64,000 nucleotides of DNA from Palaemon carinicauda (Eukaryota > Arthropoda > Malacostraca > Decapoda > Palaemonidae). Under the pieces are notes generated by a model. The model did no database searches. It saw only the letters and a program-made list of their open reading frames with translations, and was not told the DNA's origin. Location: positions 208,859,353-208,923,352 of the forward strand of contig NC_090725.1 of NCBI RefSeq assembly GCF_036898095.1, given 5' to 3'. Both the position numbers and the translations under genes were made by a program. Of this stretch, positions 50,251 through 63,750 are shown one piece after another (position 1 is the stretch's first letter; every line of letters begins with the position of its first letter).

Positions 50251-51215
50251 TTTTTCCCATATATGTCCTTTGCAGAAACCCAGAAACTAAAGAAAAGGCA
50301 TAGCCAGTCAGCGAACCAACTGAACAAGGAAAAATAAGCTCACCCTTCGCAAAGGGGACCTCTAAAACATTGCCTTCTTTGTCCCGAGAAACTCTGACGA
50401 TTGTGGCATTAGCCAATCAGCGTACCAACTGAACAAGAAAAATGAGCTCACCCTTCACAAAGGGGATGACGTTTGTAGCACGATGGCCAGGAGCCCCAAC
50501 AAAACTGCCAACTCTAGTTTAGGCTAGCCGAAACTGATACAAACTCGCAAAAAGAACTAAAATTATAAATTGTAATGGAATTATATATAAAATTGAGTCC
50601 TTAGCATCGTAATGCTAAACCAAAATTAGCTAACGTGAAACTTACCCAATAAATTTAAGTAAACACAACAAATAAGAGGCCATCAGGGACTAAGCCCGAC
50701 GTCATACTAGCAGGACTCGAAGCGCTCCTGCTTCCTCTAACCAAATGCTAAAATCTAAGTCCCCGAAGGGAGCTAAAATAAAAATTAGCATAAACAAAGC
50801 CAAAGATAGGTAGATACTCACCTTTGGCGGAAAAGAGGAAGCCAATTCACAAAACAAATCATCAAAATTTGCGAAAAAACGCCCCCAAAAATCAACCACA
50901 CTGTAGTCATCAGCTGCGTTCGAAGTTATGAGAAGCAGAAACGTATAGGGGCACTGGAAGGTGATAGGATGTGTAACGGCTCCTTATTTATCCTTCCCCC
51001 TAGTGGATTAGACTGGGTAAGGTCTGTTTGGGGTGCAGATATCTATGGTTATCTGAGGATACGTCCCTGATTATACTCAATATCTTCGGATAGTCGTTTC
51101 TGGGGGTTGGAACCCAGTGATACCTGACAATAATTCTCTTGTAATATCAATTGCAGAAATTTTATACTTTAGAAGTTGCCAGAAGGAACTTCCATCAGAA
51201 CGACATGGCTCAAGC
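50250..51215 (-). mobile_element. DIRS-5: left-end fragment, inverted inside DIRS-3
   Basis: Its outer end on the minus strand reads gggcttgagccatgtcgttc (about 51190-51215), like the DIRS-2 left terminus. It then continues with a DIRS-like inverted-terminal-repeat and leader text (for example cagggacgtatcctcaga), and finally non-coding leader. No protein domain. It replaces the 3' part of the DIRS-3 recombinase. Confidence 0.6.
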
Positions 51216-51258
51216 CCAAAAAACACTCTGTGGTGGCCGCTGGAAGTCTGAAAACTCC

Positions 51259-51372
<114 letters not shown>

Positions 51373-51730
51373 TATAATATTGTTTGACTAATACTACATG
51401 TTTATACTTTTAGAAACAATAAAAGACTACTGTTCCATTTTGTGTTTCCTATTCTTTGGACCTGCTATTTATATATAAAAGTATTGTATCAAAAATTTTA
51501 ACCCCTCCTTTTATAGACTTTTGTCTTTTTATTTATTGTAGTCAAAGTTCTTCTTCACAGTGAGTGGGACTGTGCTATTGATTTACTTTGTTCCTACTTT
51601 TGTACAAACTTCTTGCTTACTCTCATTGTTTGGTACCATAGTTACCAATGCTGCAAAAAGTATGCTTATATCTATAGAGTTACATAGTTAAAACTCTTCT
51701 GGCCACAACTGAGAATGATAATTCTCTGGT

Positions 51731-51828
51731 ACACTTCCATGAAGACCACATGGCTCTCGAGTCCAAAAAACGGCTTTTGACATAGGAAAAATCTATTTTT
51801 GGGTGAGATACTCATGTCATCCCGATGG
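51731..51828 (+). repeat. Internal complementary region of DIRS-3
   Basis: First half (cacatggctctcgagtcc, then aaaaaacgg) is complementary to the left end; second half (cttttgacataggaaaaatc, then tatttttgggtgagatac) is complementary to the right end at 52190-52232. Confidence 0.85.
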
Positions 51829-51883
51829 CCCGCCCGTTAGTTTTTCATCCCCTCCCAATTCTCGGTGTGGGACCTGCGTCATG

Positions 51884-52193
51884 GATGGCTGCTCCTGGAA
51901 TGGTTCAACAGGAAACGGGTTAGTTGTAGCACATTGAGATTTGGAGTTGTAACGGCTCTCTTTCCCACATATCCTACCATCACCTTTTCTTCGAGACAAG
52001 GTTAACACTATTCAGGAAGGATAACCATGGCTTGATATTAACACGTCCCTGAGTTTTACACGATATCTCGGGATATTCGCTCCGGAGGTCAGAATTGTTG
52101 ACGCCTTTAAGGTAAAATTTCTCTGGTATATCACTTGCACAAATATCCCAAGTAGAAGCTGCCATGAGGAACTTCCATCAGGACGACATGGCT
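51884..52193 (-). repeat. Right inverted terminal repeat of DIRS-3
   Basis: Inverted match to 47501-47835, followed by the right-end tail tctcacccaaaaatagatat and up to caaaatccgg at 52232. Confidence 0.88.
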
Positions 52194-52231
52194 GTCTCAC
52201 CCAAAAATAGATATTTCCCTTGTCAAAATCC

Positions 52232-52232
<1 letters not shown>

Positions 52233-52300
<68 letters not shown>

Positions 52301-52301
52301 T

Positions 52302-52376
<75 letters not shown>
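52233..52376. repeat. (TA)n microsatellite right of DIRS-3
   Basis: About 140 bp of TA with cttata and cata interruptions, ending in a short (CA)n. Confidence 0.95.
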
Positions 52377-52385
<9 letters not shown>

Positions 52386-52574
52386 TATCTATGTTGGTGG
52401 AGAAAGAAGCTGCAGGTGTGATGAGGATTAATACCAATAGTACTATATTGATAGTAATTTTGGAACTTAGACCTTCAGCATGCTGTATATTTTTTTTCAA
52501 TTCTAATTTTGATTTTATATTGATATTAGTTTTGGTGAAATTAAATGTTGTACTTATGATCTCTCTAATTACAG

Positions 52575-52745
52575 GTTGAATCCTTTTTTGATGGTGTGGA
52601 CATAGGACCAGGAGAGCGTGCCTTAGCACAAGCTCTTGAAACAATTCGTCTGCATATTCAATGGCATCAGCACAATTTAGATGACGTAACACAATGGCTT
52701 GATATGTATCTTTCAAAGGACACTACGGGAAATCATGAGTCGTAA
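52575..52745 (+). CDS. M1 zinc aminopeptidase, terminal exon with stop
   Basis: Acceptor aattacag, phase 0, 56 codons and TAA. The peptide begins [19 protein letters not shown], then [22 protein letters not shown] and a short hydrophilic tail ending NHES. This matches the M1 C-terminus 'FF------G-R---QALE--R-NI-W---N-----WL', with residues before it (FDLGE) supplied by the exon at 19710. The acceptor lies 341 bp right of DIRS-3 and 198 bp right of a (TA)n run, after a 32.9-kb intron. The reading frame is intact across all four exons, so the gene looks functional despite the insertions. Confidence 0.93.
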   Translation, partial: VESFFDGVDIGPGERALAQALETIRLHIQWHQHNLDDVTQWLDMYLSKDTTGNHES

Positions 52746-55019
52746 TATAATACAGTATACCAGTATCTTTAGGTGGAGGGTTAGCTGTATAATTCTACAG
52801 TATATAGTTTTCCTAAATATATTTACTAAATAGAATGAAATTTTAGATGTAAATTTGTTGGTGGAATCTAGTTTTTAATCCATATTTTTCAACATTGTAT
52901 TGTAACTTTTCAAATTACAATCAAATATGAAAAGAGATGGTAACACTTGGCCAATTTTCATACGCACAGTAGGTATGTAATAGTCTTTCGTGCAAAAAAC
53001 TATTGATTATGATTTAGGTAAGAACTCATCCAGCTATGCAGAAATTCACTGGAGAAAAACTAAACTACTCCCCAGAGTTTTTCTTAGAAAGGGCTTATAA
53101 ATATAGCTCCATTTCACTATGGATGTTGAGATTTTTATGTGCAGGGCTGCCATATTGATTGTATTTCCAAAATGAGTTTATGAACACTGTGCTTCCTTTG
53201 TTCCATTAAAAAAATATGATGGTTAAATTTATAAAGCATTGCGTGAATCACTTCCATCTTTACATTTTTATACTGTATTGCTTGAATCACTAATATTTTA
53301 ACAGTTTTATTTACTGTATTGCATGGATACAGCTTGTATTTGTAGTGTGGCTACAGTATTTCTGCATTCAAAATTTTACTCTTCTATTGCATAATATAGT
53401 GCTTGCAACTAGCTACGGTGTAGTGAATGATGTTCCTGTAGGCCTGGTTGGTTACTCATTTTTTAAGTACTGCGTTTTATTTTCTTGGCTTGTACTTATT
53501 GATCCCAAGTTCACATAGTTTTTATTGACTCATCTTTTTTTTATAAATTTCTTCTTATTTCTAATATATTTCAATTTTTGTATTAGAAATATGTGGTGAC
53601 CATTACTCTTTCCAACCACTGCAGTTCACCAATTTAGACAACTATTTAACACGGGCACTTCAGTAAACATTCCTTTAAAAGTTATTATATCGCTTTTGAA
53701 AACTTATTGTATCACGGTGGTACTATGTTGAAGATTTGTTACTATTTCATAATTCAATTTATACAAATATAATTAATTGAATCTATGAAATTTACACAAA
53801 GTGATCAACATACTTCATAATACCTGTACCAGTTTTATGGGGAAGTATTTCTAATGATGTAAAGCATTATTAGTGGTTTTTATGTAAATATAATGGATTA
53901 AAACAAATTACTAGACTGTCAAGTAACTCGATCACAAATTTTTCAAGACTGATTCAATGTGATTAAACTCTAATTTGTAATAAATGTCATTAGGAAAACT
54001 ACTGAGAAAATACTTTAATATATACATCTGGATTCAATTTAAAGATTTTTTTTTAAATAAGAGTACAGTCAAGAAAAGACAATGGTGAGAACTCCAATGT
54101 TTTCTGTTTTTGGAAACATAGTAATGTTCATTCATATTTATGTATCACTTTCTTCCCACCTGGGAAGTGAATTATTCAGTCTTTTTCTATATGAAGGTAA
54201 AATTCATGGAAATAAACAAGATTTTTAAAATGAAATCAATTACTGAACTGTGAAGAGAGATAAGTTCCCTCCCTCCTCCTTGATTGATTAAGGTGGTACT
54301 TGAAGTTAGTTCTTACAACTTCATAAATCTGAATCTTTGTATTTGATTTTCAGCTGGAACCACCTTATTTTTACTCCCTTCTGGGTAGGTCTACCTAGCA
54401 GGTAGGTGGCACTGTTGTAGCGATCCCATGGAGGGGGAGGGGAGATAACAGTGAGAGAGAGAATTTTATTCAGAGGTCGTCAAGTTGGAGGTTGCAAGCA
54501 ATAGTCTCTTGTATTAGAAATAAGGTATGAAACAGATAGATTTTATTTTTGCAATCCTGCTTTCGAATTAATATATCTCAAGAAAAGGGAAATGCAAGAA
54601 ATATTGAGTATTTTAACATGATACTTTAAGTGGAGTGTTACAATTAGGCTTTGGTGTTTGAAGCATCATGATCCAATAAGCAACAGCTTCGAAGTATTTT
54701 TGCATTCTTTATAGGAATAAAAGTTTTAAAAATAATTGCAGTCTTGCAGTTGAATCACTAGTAGTTGTTTATGGCCAAAAATAGTTTAAGAAATATTTAG
54801 GTTATAATAGGAAATTTCCTATCTTGAATTAATCTGAGGATCCTAATAAAAAGGGCTCTTTTAGGTTTCCTTTTTACCTTTGTTCAAGATTTCCAGCTGT
54901 TGATGGCAGCATAAAGCTACTGGCTCTCCATTTTTATTACTGGCTGATTATTTAGAAATCTGTTGTTGCTAAGCTAGTCAGTTTTCAAAAGCAATGCCAA
55001 TTGTATCTATGTTGACATT
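52746..55019 (+). other. 3' UTR / downstream flank of the aminopeptidase
   Basis: AT-rich, unique-looking, no transposon recognised. AATAAA hexamers occur at 53979 and 54211 (and later at 55787 and 62105), so the cleavage site cannot be chosen from sequence alone. Confidence 0.5.
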
Positions 55020-55054
55020 AGTATTGTTATAATTATAATTATTATTATTATTAA

Positions 55055-55090
<36 letters not shown>

Positions 55091-55330
55091 CATCATCATC
55101 AGCTAAGCTGCAACCTTTGTTTGAAAAGCAGAATGCTATAACCCAAGGGCTCCAACAGGGAAAAATAGGCCAGTTAGGAAAGGAAACAAGGATATAAATT
55201 ACCTACAAGAGAAGAAATAAACAATTAAACTAAAATATTTTAAAGATAACTACATTAAAATAGATCTTCCATATATAAAGTATAAAAGACTTAAAAAAAA
55301 GAGGAAGATGAATAAAATAGAATTAGAAAT
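55020..55330 (-). repeat. (ATT)n-tailed repeat, 3'-end fragment (copy D)
   Basis: (ATT)n at 55028-55097, then cagctaagctgcaaccttt, gcagaatgctataaccc and ggctccaacagggaaaa. Only the 3' end common to copies A-C is present. Confidence 0.8.
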
Positions 55331-56254
55331 ATTATGAAGTTCATTTTCCCTGAACTTTTTATGTGCAAAGTTGAAATCTATAATAAATAGAATGAATACA
55401 GACATTACATTTACATAGTCAGTTTGTGCATTTGCTCAAATAATAATATTCAAGGCTGGTAGGCAAGACTATATTTCGCATTCATTATAGGTAGATTCTT
55501 GCACATATGTTTCCTTTCCCCATGTCATTGTATGACTAAGTTTTATTTTTTGTGTTGTCTGAGAAGGTGCGACAAAACTAAAAGTGATAGGTTTACGTTC
55601 AAAAAAAAAGAATCAAATTACTTTTGTTTCTTGGTAAATCAATTGCAGAACTTAGTTGGAAGGAAACTGAGCTGCTGGATATAACATTTTACCAAAAGAT
55701 ACAATTGAAGCAACCTAAAAGGAAGAAGACCATGGCCAGTAACTTATGGAATTAATAGTGTTTTTATGATGATCTAGACCCTGATGAATAAAGATAAGAT
55801 AATTGTAATTGTATGGTTCTTGTTATAATTAGACATGCACACTTATCATACTCAAAAGGCAAACCAAGTGTCCGAGGAAATATATACCCTAAAGAATTCA
55901 GTGATTAAATGTCTAGATAAAGGAGTTTGTTAGATTCAATTGGCCTTGATACTTAAATGTCAGAAATTTAAATTTTAACTGAAATAAAAGTATGCTACAA
56001 GTAAACCATTTAAATTTAATGGGTGATTTCTCTTCAAAAAGGGATAGAGAGAGTAGACTGATAATTCCTTTTACCCGTCATTAAAATATATATTTTGATT
56101 TCCTATAGGAATATTAAATGAGCTCTACTCTTGTGCACCCTAACTTTGAGATGAGTTGCTACACCTTCACCAACATTCTTTTAGGCTCAAAGGATAATTC
56201 TTTTGACCCCTGAGGAAAGGTCATTCTTTATTCTTTTTACCTTTAAGGAAATGT
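55331..56254. other. Downstream flank, nothing recognised
   Basis: AT-rich sequence without a coding or repeat signature apart from an AATAAA at 55787. Confidence 0.5.
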
Positions 56255-56660
56255 TATTCTGGGTAATACTAGGTATGCAGTTAATTCTAATAGTCAGGTC
56301 TTCTCCATTATGAGGCACAATTCTACACAGAATGCTAAAAGTTTTATTCCAGCTATGTCCAAGTTTTGGAATGGTCTCCCTAATCAGGTAGTTGAATCAG
56401 TAGAACTTCAAAAGTTCAAACTTGCAGCACATGTTTTTATGTTGAACAAACTGACATAGTCTCTCTTTATAGTTAATATATAAAAGATCTGTTTTAATGT
56501 TGTTACTATTTTTTAAATATTTTATTTTAATTTTTCATTTCTTTCCATGTAGTTTACTTATTTCCTTTCCTCATTGGGCTATTTTTCTCTGATGGAGCCC
56601 CTAGGCTTATGGCATCCTGCTTTTCCAACTAGAGTTGTAGCTTGGCTAGAAATAATAATA
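56255..56660 (+). pseudogene. 3' end of a LINE (RT C-terminus, 3' UTR, AAT tail)
   Basis: Starts with the last ~65 residues of a non-LTR ORF2: SQVFSIMRHNSTQNAKSFI, then PAMSKFWNGLPNQVVESVEL and QKFKLAAHVFMLNK, the common LINE ending 'F-P-----WN-LP--VV----L--FK'. After a TAG come ~190 bp of 3' UTR with ggagcccctaggcttat and cttttccaactagagttgtag, then a short AAT run. This 3' UTR is shared with repeats A-D and identifies their origin. Confidence 0.8.
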
Positions 56661-59600
56661 ATATACTTCTGCAGTTGGCTTGTTGGAATAATAAGTCTAG
56701 AACTGTCCTCCCTGAAGCTTTTTGCCAAGTCTAGATACAATTGGATTGCCAAAACATTTCATAGAACTCAGTCATTATTATTGGTTTGAAAGGCAAGAAA
56801 GGTCATCATTAAAAATTGTAGCTTGATACTGTTAATGTTTTGAAAATTAAAGATGTTTGTCTATAAAGGTAGCCATGCTGGAGAAACCAACAGAGTTTCA
56901 TTTATTGGAAAAAGATTACTGCAAGGCAAGGTGGAAAATTTATATACTTGATTTATGGAAGCCAAGGATAAGAAAATAAGTCTTGAGGATGAAATCACGG
57001 GCTTCAGACAATGTATTGTTTGGCAGTATAGGGGAAAATCCCAGTTAGGATGCTTAATGTCTAAGGTTGAGATTTCTTTTTTAAATTTTTAACATGGTTT
57101 CTTTTGAGGTCTGAAGAGGAAGCACCGTATTGTCCAAGCCGTGAAACTTAAAAATATGAACTATTAGCCTCTAATAGTTTAAAGGGACAAACTCTTTTTG
57201 TCAATAAAATGGAAGAAAATCTTCCAAAGGATGGAGGGAGGCTTTGAGAGGATCAACTTGCACTGGTTTGGGTTATTTATGGAATTCCTGCTTGGTCTGC
57301 CAATTGCCATGGCTGCAGCTTTTGGTAATCCTTTTTACTAGTAAGGCATCTGGAATAAGTGTCACTGTGTGCAGCTCTAAGCAACAAGATTCTCCCATGA
57401 GATCAGGTGGCCCATAAATACTTAGTAAGCCTTTGCTAGGGTTATTGTTGTGGAGGATTTTAGCCTTCATAGCCTTTCCAATAGAGTGGATGCTAGTGCT
57501 CATCATACTTGTCCTTTCTTAAATAACTGGTATTTACAAGTTTTAGATCTGACCAGTTCCAACTTATGACTAAAGTGAATCATTCAGATTTGTACTGTTC
57601 TTGAAAGTGTACCTTGTTAAGTCTATGGATGTCAAGCAGTCCCTTTTTATGGGTGGATAATGCATTCATTAGTTTTTTTCCAATGAGAAGAGCAACTGAT
57701 GCCTGCACTGATTAAAAGGACTTAGGTTGAGAAATGAGGCCATCCTCCTATCACCATTTTGTTTACAAAAATATGCCGTTAAAACTCAGAAAGTCTTCCT
57801 CTAATTCTAATATAGCTTCCATCTCCATCATTATTTGCCCCTCTTTGTCAGGAGCTAGAAACCCTCTTTAAGTGCAGTATTTAAAGTAAAACTGGAAAAT
57901 TAGCGAGTGTGTTACAGGAATTAACCCCATTTTGACCAAAGGTAGTCAATACCCAGCTTGTCTTTACAACCAAGGGCTCTGCCCTGATCTTTTTCCAGGA
58001 CTTTCAGAAGTTCTGTAGACGAAACCCCACTTAAGATGGCTGGAACAGATGTTTGTCTCGTGAAGGCAATTTCAAATAAAATTCTTACTGACTTATGCAA
58101 ACTGGGTAATGGCATTGTTTAATAGGAGTTCTGAAGATAGTCAAATGATAGGGACATAATGGTTTGTGTATAATACTGTCAGCTTCTGACAAAAGACTAT
58201 TAAGAAATATAGGTTACCGATATATTTACAGGTACCATTTAACCTTCACCACGTAGAAGAATAAAACTTAAAAAGTTTTAACTGAAAGTACTTTATTTCA
58301 TGGTTGACTACATAAATTGTTATTTATCTTAACTAGAAATACACCAGAAGTCCTGTCAGGGCAACAGTTACTCTCTGAGTGATGTGGGAAACCAAATTTT
58401 CAGGTGCCAACCTTGAAAGAGTAGATCTTTTCTACAAATTTGGAGTATCTGGCTATGCAAAAGTAGTAGTTTCTAATAAAATAAGTTGAATATTCTTGGT
58501 TTTAAAAGTACTTCGGGGAAGATCTTCAATGTTTTTTTTTTTCTTTTTTGGGGGGTTCTTATTGCTGTGGGGCATTTATGTATCATTATTGCCTTTTGGC
58601 TCTAGTGATGCCCGTTTATATCTTAAAACAACCAACTTAATCAGGGTTTAGTACTGTGTCAGTTGTGACATTGTGAATTCTTCAAAATCGGAGGAGCATA
58701 CCATTAAATGTTTTGCATGCAGGTTTTATACAAACCTGTTTTTTTTACATTAAGATTTTTACTTCCATGGTTGGTATTTGAAAAATGATTTTTAGCCTAC
58801 CTAACTTTAAAGTAATTTTCTTATCATCCAGAAATGACTAGAAGCTCAAACTAGATTAGTTATTTGTAGGTAGATTGGAAAGCTGATTGATATTTACATG
58901 TAATTTACCATCTTTATTCATAACCACTACGGTTATATCAAATTTACATTTGTGAGCAATGATTGCGTTTGTGTTGTACAATACAGTACTGTACTGTATA
59001 TCAGTTACTTATTTATACGTTTCTGATACTATTGTATCTTTACAATTGTTCCTGTTGAAAGTGGTAAGAAAAAGTTATGAAAAATGTTCTATATTCACCT
59101 ACAAAAACAAATTTGTTTTTGTGCGTTCAGTTTCTGCAAGTGATGGTTGTGAGCCCTTACCTAATAGAGAATACACTATTTATTTGCTATTATAGATGCT
59201 GTATAAATATTATACAACAAATAAGTATATATATATTTTTTTTAAATTGTAGTTTTTAATCTTGAAGTTAATGTGCAAGTATTCTTTCACAATTGTGAGG
59301 AGAGCTTTACCTGACACAACTAGTGTACAAAATAACTACATCAGGGTGCTTTCTACATACAAACATAAATACCCTTGTATTTTCTGCAAGTTAAATATTG
59401 TTCCTCTGACTTGTCTTTGAAAGATCTTTGCTAAATACAGTAGGGTAATATCAAGCCATTAAAACGATAATTTATTATTCATGGAGGAAAGGATTGGCAA
59501 GACTGCCGAGCATTTTATGATAGAATGACTTGTAAAATACCAAGAAATCTAAGGCACTAAGCCACTGAAATTAACCAATTAAGCTATTGGATCTTAAAAC

Positions 59601-61949
59601 CTAAAATATTATTCATGGCTTGCTTGGTGAAAGTTATTCATATTTCATATTTATAGATTATCAGCTCTGCATAATCTCTTCCGAAACTACTTTTCTATCT
59701 TGAATAGATTTTTTTTTATATATTAAATTAGAGCAAAACTCATACCTAATGCTAAGCTACATTATTCCTATCCTGAATTGACAGAAGAAATGTCAAGTGA
59801 CTTTAAATTTATGTCTCATTAAAATGAATGTATTTGCTTTAAAAAAAATTTCTTATTTAATCTTTTCTTCATTATTAAGGAGGAGTATCTTAGTTAAATG
59901 ATGTGTGATTCTAGTAGCTTGAAAGCCAAAATTTTTTATTTAAATTTTTTCATATGATAATTATACAGTATGTAAGTTTTAGGTTGAAACTTTTACAATG
60001 ATGATGAATTCAGTACAGTATAGCACTAGAATTATTGAAGATTTAGTTGTGTTTGTATACACTATTGCATGAAAATCATATAAGGAATTATCATCAGGTT
60101 TTATCTATGAATTTTTGGGATAGATAAGAAAATTTACAGAAATAAAGTTAAATGTGTAATGTGCATAACGGTCTCAGAAGCCATGTCCAAAGACAATAGA
60201 AAACTTTTGAAGAGATAAACATTGTTCACATATATAGCCTGGTTAAGAAAACATAAGAAACAAAAATGAATATAGAACCCTTTGACTAGATTTTCAATGA
60301 TAGTTATTAGTATGTTACATTGTCAAAAGCTAAAAAAATATAACATGTCATATTATATCCACAAAAACAAAAGAGAAGAGTTTTCTCTTTTATTTTTTAC
60401 GAGTAGAATAATCTGTGACAAGTAAGAAATAATGATGAATAGAACTTTATACCGAGCATAATCCTCCTATCAGTAGTTAGGTTGATTCGATAAATGCATA
60501 TAAACACTTATGTGCATGTAGACATGCGTACTTCTTTGTCTCTTATATAGTCAAGACATTGATTTTGCAATTTGCCTTAAATCTTATGGGAGAGTGGATA
60601 GCATCTGGTGATTGGAAATTCATTATTGGTAACTATAGTTTCATAAAAATTAAAAGAATCCTTTATAATTAATTGCAAAATGTATATGATTACATTGATT
60701 ATTCTATTTTAATAAAGGCAGTTGACGTATGACCAAGTCTTAAATGTTACACAATGTTAGTGTATAGACTCCTTGCTGAGAACTTTGTTTTTGTATGAGG
60801 GTCATTATCTTATAATTAAAGAAGAACTAAAAACATTATAAATATTAAAATAATAACAGGCATAAAATAAATGTTGCCACAGTTTGGCAAAGATGGGTCT
60901 TCATTAATATTACTGATAGTGTTCTTTATTTCAATTTGCCAATAGAATATTGAGTTAATCTTATTTCTATTGAACGACTTTACCTGTTGCTAATTTAAGA
61001 CACTTTTCATGTGGTGGTTATGGATATTTTACTCTTGGAATGCTTTAAGAGACTTTGCAACAATAATATTAATGTACATATCCTAATATTTGCATAGGTC
61101 ATCCCCACGAGATGGCTTGTAATTTAGCAATTTTATGATCATAAATATTTATTAAATACAACAGAGCATCACTGATTCATTGAAAAAAAAAAATAAAAAC
61201 AATATTTAACACATACGGAAACAAAAAAATTTAATTGCTATTTTTTCCGTTTTATTATTTACTTAAGTAATTCCATTTACTTGTTGAATTTACAAACCTA
61301 TTTTATCTGCCACCATTCTTTTTGATATTGTAGTAGGGGAAGATATTTAAAAAGATCAAGAATTAACTTTAAACTTTTATTAATGAAATAATTGTGCATT
61401 ATTTGTTGCTTATTAACAGTCTGATATTGATCTCATCAACTTTATAATTGATTTTGAAATAGCATTCTCATAGGATTTTGCCTAGCAGACCAATGCATCA
61501 CATTTTACAATTGTATGAGATCATAGGAAATATGAAAATACATAAGTTCAAATAAGAATTTTGGTAAGTTGTAAATGTATTTTCTAACTGTGGAACTGGA
61601 AATTATACATTAGCCAACTCATAGATAATGACTTATGACCATTTTGGGAAAATCTGTGTATAGGCTACTAATGTATAAACAATATGTCCAGAATTCTGAC
61701 ATAGTGTTCAAACGTATATTTACAGCTATTTTCAGAGAAGAATTCATATATGCTTTAAATTAATTTTGAGGCACAAGTCCCTGCTTGAAGCAATGCTCTG
61801 CCCACATGACTTTTAAGTAACCTATACTTACATTCAGATGAAGTAGATGGTGTTAGATTAATATTACAATGCAGATTGCAGTTTACTGTACTGTAATTTT
61901 ATGGGATTTATATATCCCACTCCCTTGGGAATTAAAACTTGCTTTATTA

Positions 61950-61982
<33 letters not shown>

Positions 61983-63038
61983 GGGAGATAATCACATTTC
62001 AGTACTTAGACTGACATATCTAAAAACTGTTAAGATACCATCAAGTTACTTTTTATGCTATATGTATAGCCAAAGTGCATTATGAAGATGTGTTTTTTTG
62101 TGTAAATAAAAAAAGATTTTCCTAAGTGTTGGTTTTATTTATACCATGTAATCTAGCAGTCGTTTGTGAAAGTTAGAATCCAGTTTTGTAGTTAGACTTT
62201 ATACTGTACTATATTTTCCAACCACTTTGTCAAATTTTTAAATAAGTAAAGGGTTTTCTATTCCAAGAACTTGGAAACAGGCGTAGTTGGTTTTTAAGTA
62301 CCCTTGCAAGTTAAAACTTAGTAATGCATATTGCTGTAACCAATGTCTGTAATCATCTTAGTATTTTCTAAAATTACAAACATCAAAAGATGAGCTATTT
62401 TCTTAGTGACTTAGAAGATTATCTGCACAGCTTTAGTTCCATATTACATGAAGAAGCAATTCTTGACTTCCTTCACAAAAACAAAAATTTTCTTGAAATG
62501 TCAGATATGATATGTAATAGTTTTTATGAATCTTCCCTGATGTTCATATTGTTTTGCCCTTGAAGCCAACTTAACGGTACCGATATTAACAAAAACAATT
62601 TCCTGTTCTTCCCTTCAAGAGACCACCCCTCTGTCCCACCAAGGTTACATCTAGTGACTAATGGCAATTCAGCCATACATAACTGGCCATTCTTTGATGG
62701 CACTTCAAATGGTGATGTTTATCCCCTTTTCAGCGGCTTCATCAAGGCGTTTGCATTTCCAAAAGTTTTGAAAATCATATATTTTCTTTCAACAAGTGTT
62801 TAAACATAAAGTAACATCCTTCATAGAACGTCATTTTTCGAATTAAAGTAACCAGGAAATAAAGTAGTACATAAGGTGTTTACTGTGAAAGAATGTAACG
62901 AAGTGTGGGAATTTACTTTTTGGGAAGACCATTCCATAACAAAATTATAGGATCTTATCCTGGAGGATTGGAGCGCTAAAAGGTCAGAATCCTACAATAT
63001 TGTGGTTAGTAGACCATCACATGATTTTAAGTCCAGAT

Positions 63039-63039
<1 letters not shown>
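56661..63039. other. Long AT-rich downstream region
   Basis: About 6.4 kb with no coding gene recognised on either strand. Contains a short (ATT)n at 61940-61982, an AATAAA at 62105 and T-runs. Open stretches on the minus strand near 57273-57506 and 57921-58115 show no domain that I recognise. It could be a very long 3' UTR or intergenic DNA. Confidence 0.5.
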
Positions 63040-63082
<43 letters not shown>

Positions 63083-63123
63083 GTATGTATAAATACATAC
63101 ATATATATATATGTTTATATACC

Positions 63124-63154
<31 letters not shown>

Positions 63155-63202
63155 GTATGCATACATATACATACATACATACATACATACATTTATATGT
63201 AT

Positions 63203-63234
<32 letters not shown>

Positions 63235-63310
63235 ATATATATATGTATGCATATATGCATATGTATACATACATATTTATATGTGCATGTATATGTATGT
63301 ATATATATAC

Positions 63311-63349
<39 letters not shown>

Positions 63350-63452
63350 ATATATATATGTATATATATGTGATAAATATATATATATAGGTATATATAC
63401 ACATATATATGTGTGTATATATGGTATGTATATATATTATATATATATAGCC

Positions 63453-63519
<67 letters not shown>

Positions 63520-63693
63520 GTATATATGTGATAAATATATATATAGGTATATATACACATATATATGTGTGTATGTATATATATATATATATATATACCA
63601 TACATACACACATATGTGTATATATATATATATATACCTATATATTTATATATACATACACACACATATATATATATATATATATTATATACT

Positions 63694-63747
<54 letters not shown>

Positions 63748-63750
63748 TAG
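63040..63750. repeat. Complex (TA)n/(TATG)n/(TG)n microsatellite block
   Basis: About 700 bp of alternating TA, TATG/CATA and TG tracts with near-duplicate subunits, for example around 63330-63400 and 63490-63560 (tgtgtgtgtgtgtatatata then gtgataaatatatatatagg). Confidence 0.95.

Noticed and set aside
57273..58115. Minus-strand open stretches in the 3' flank
   Set aside because: Short, separated by stops, and without recognisable domains or splice signals that join them.
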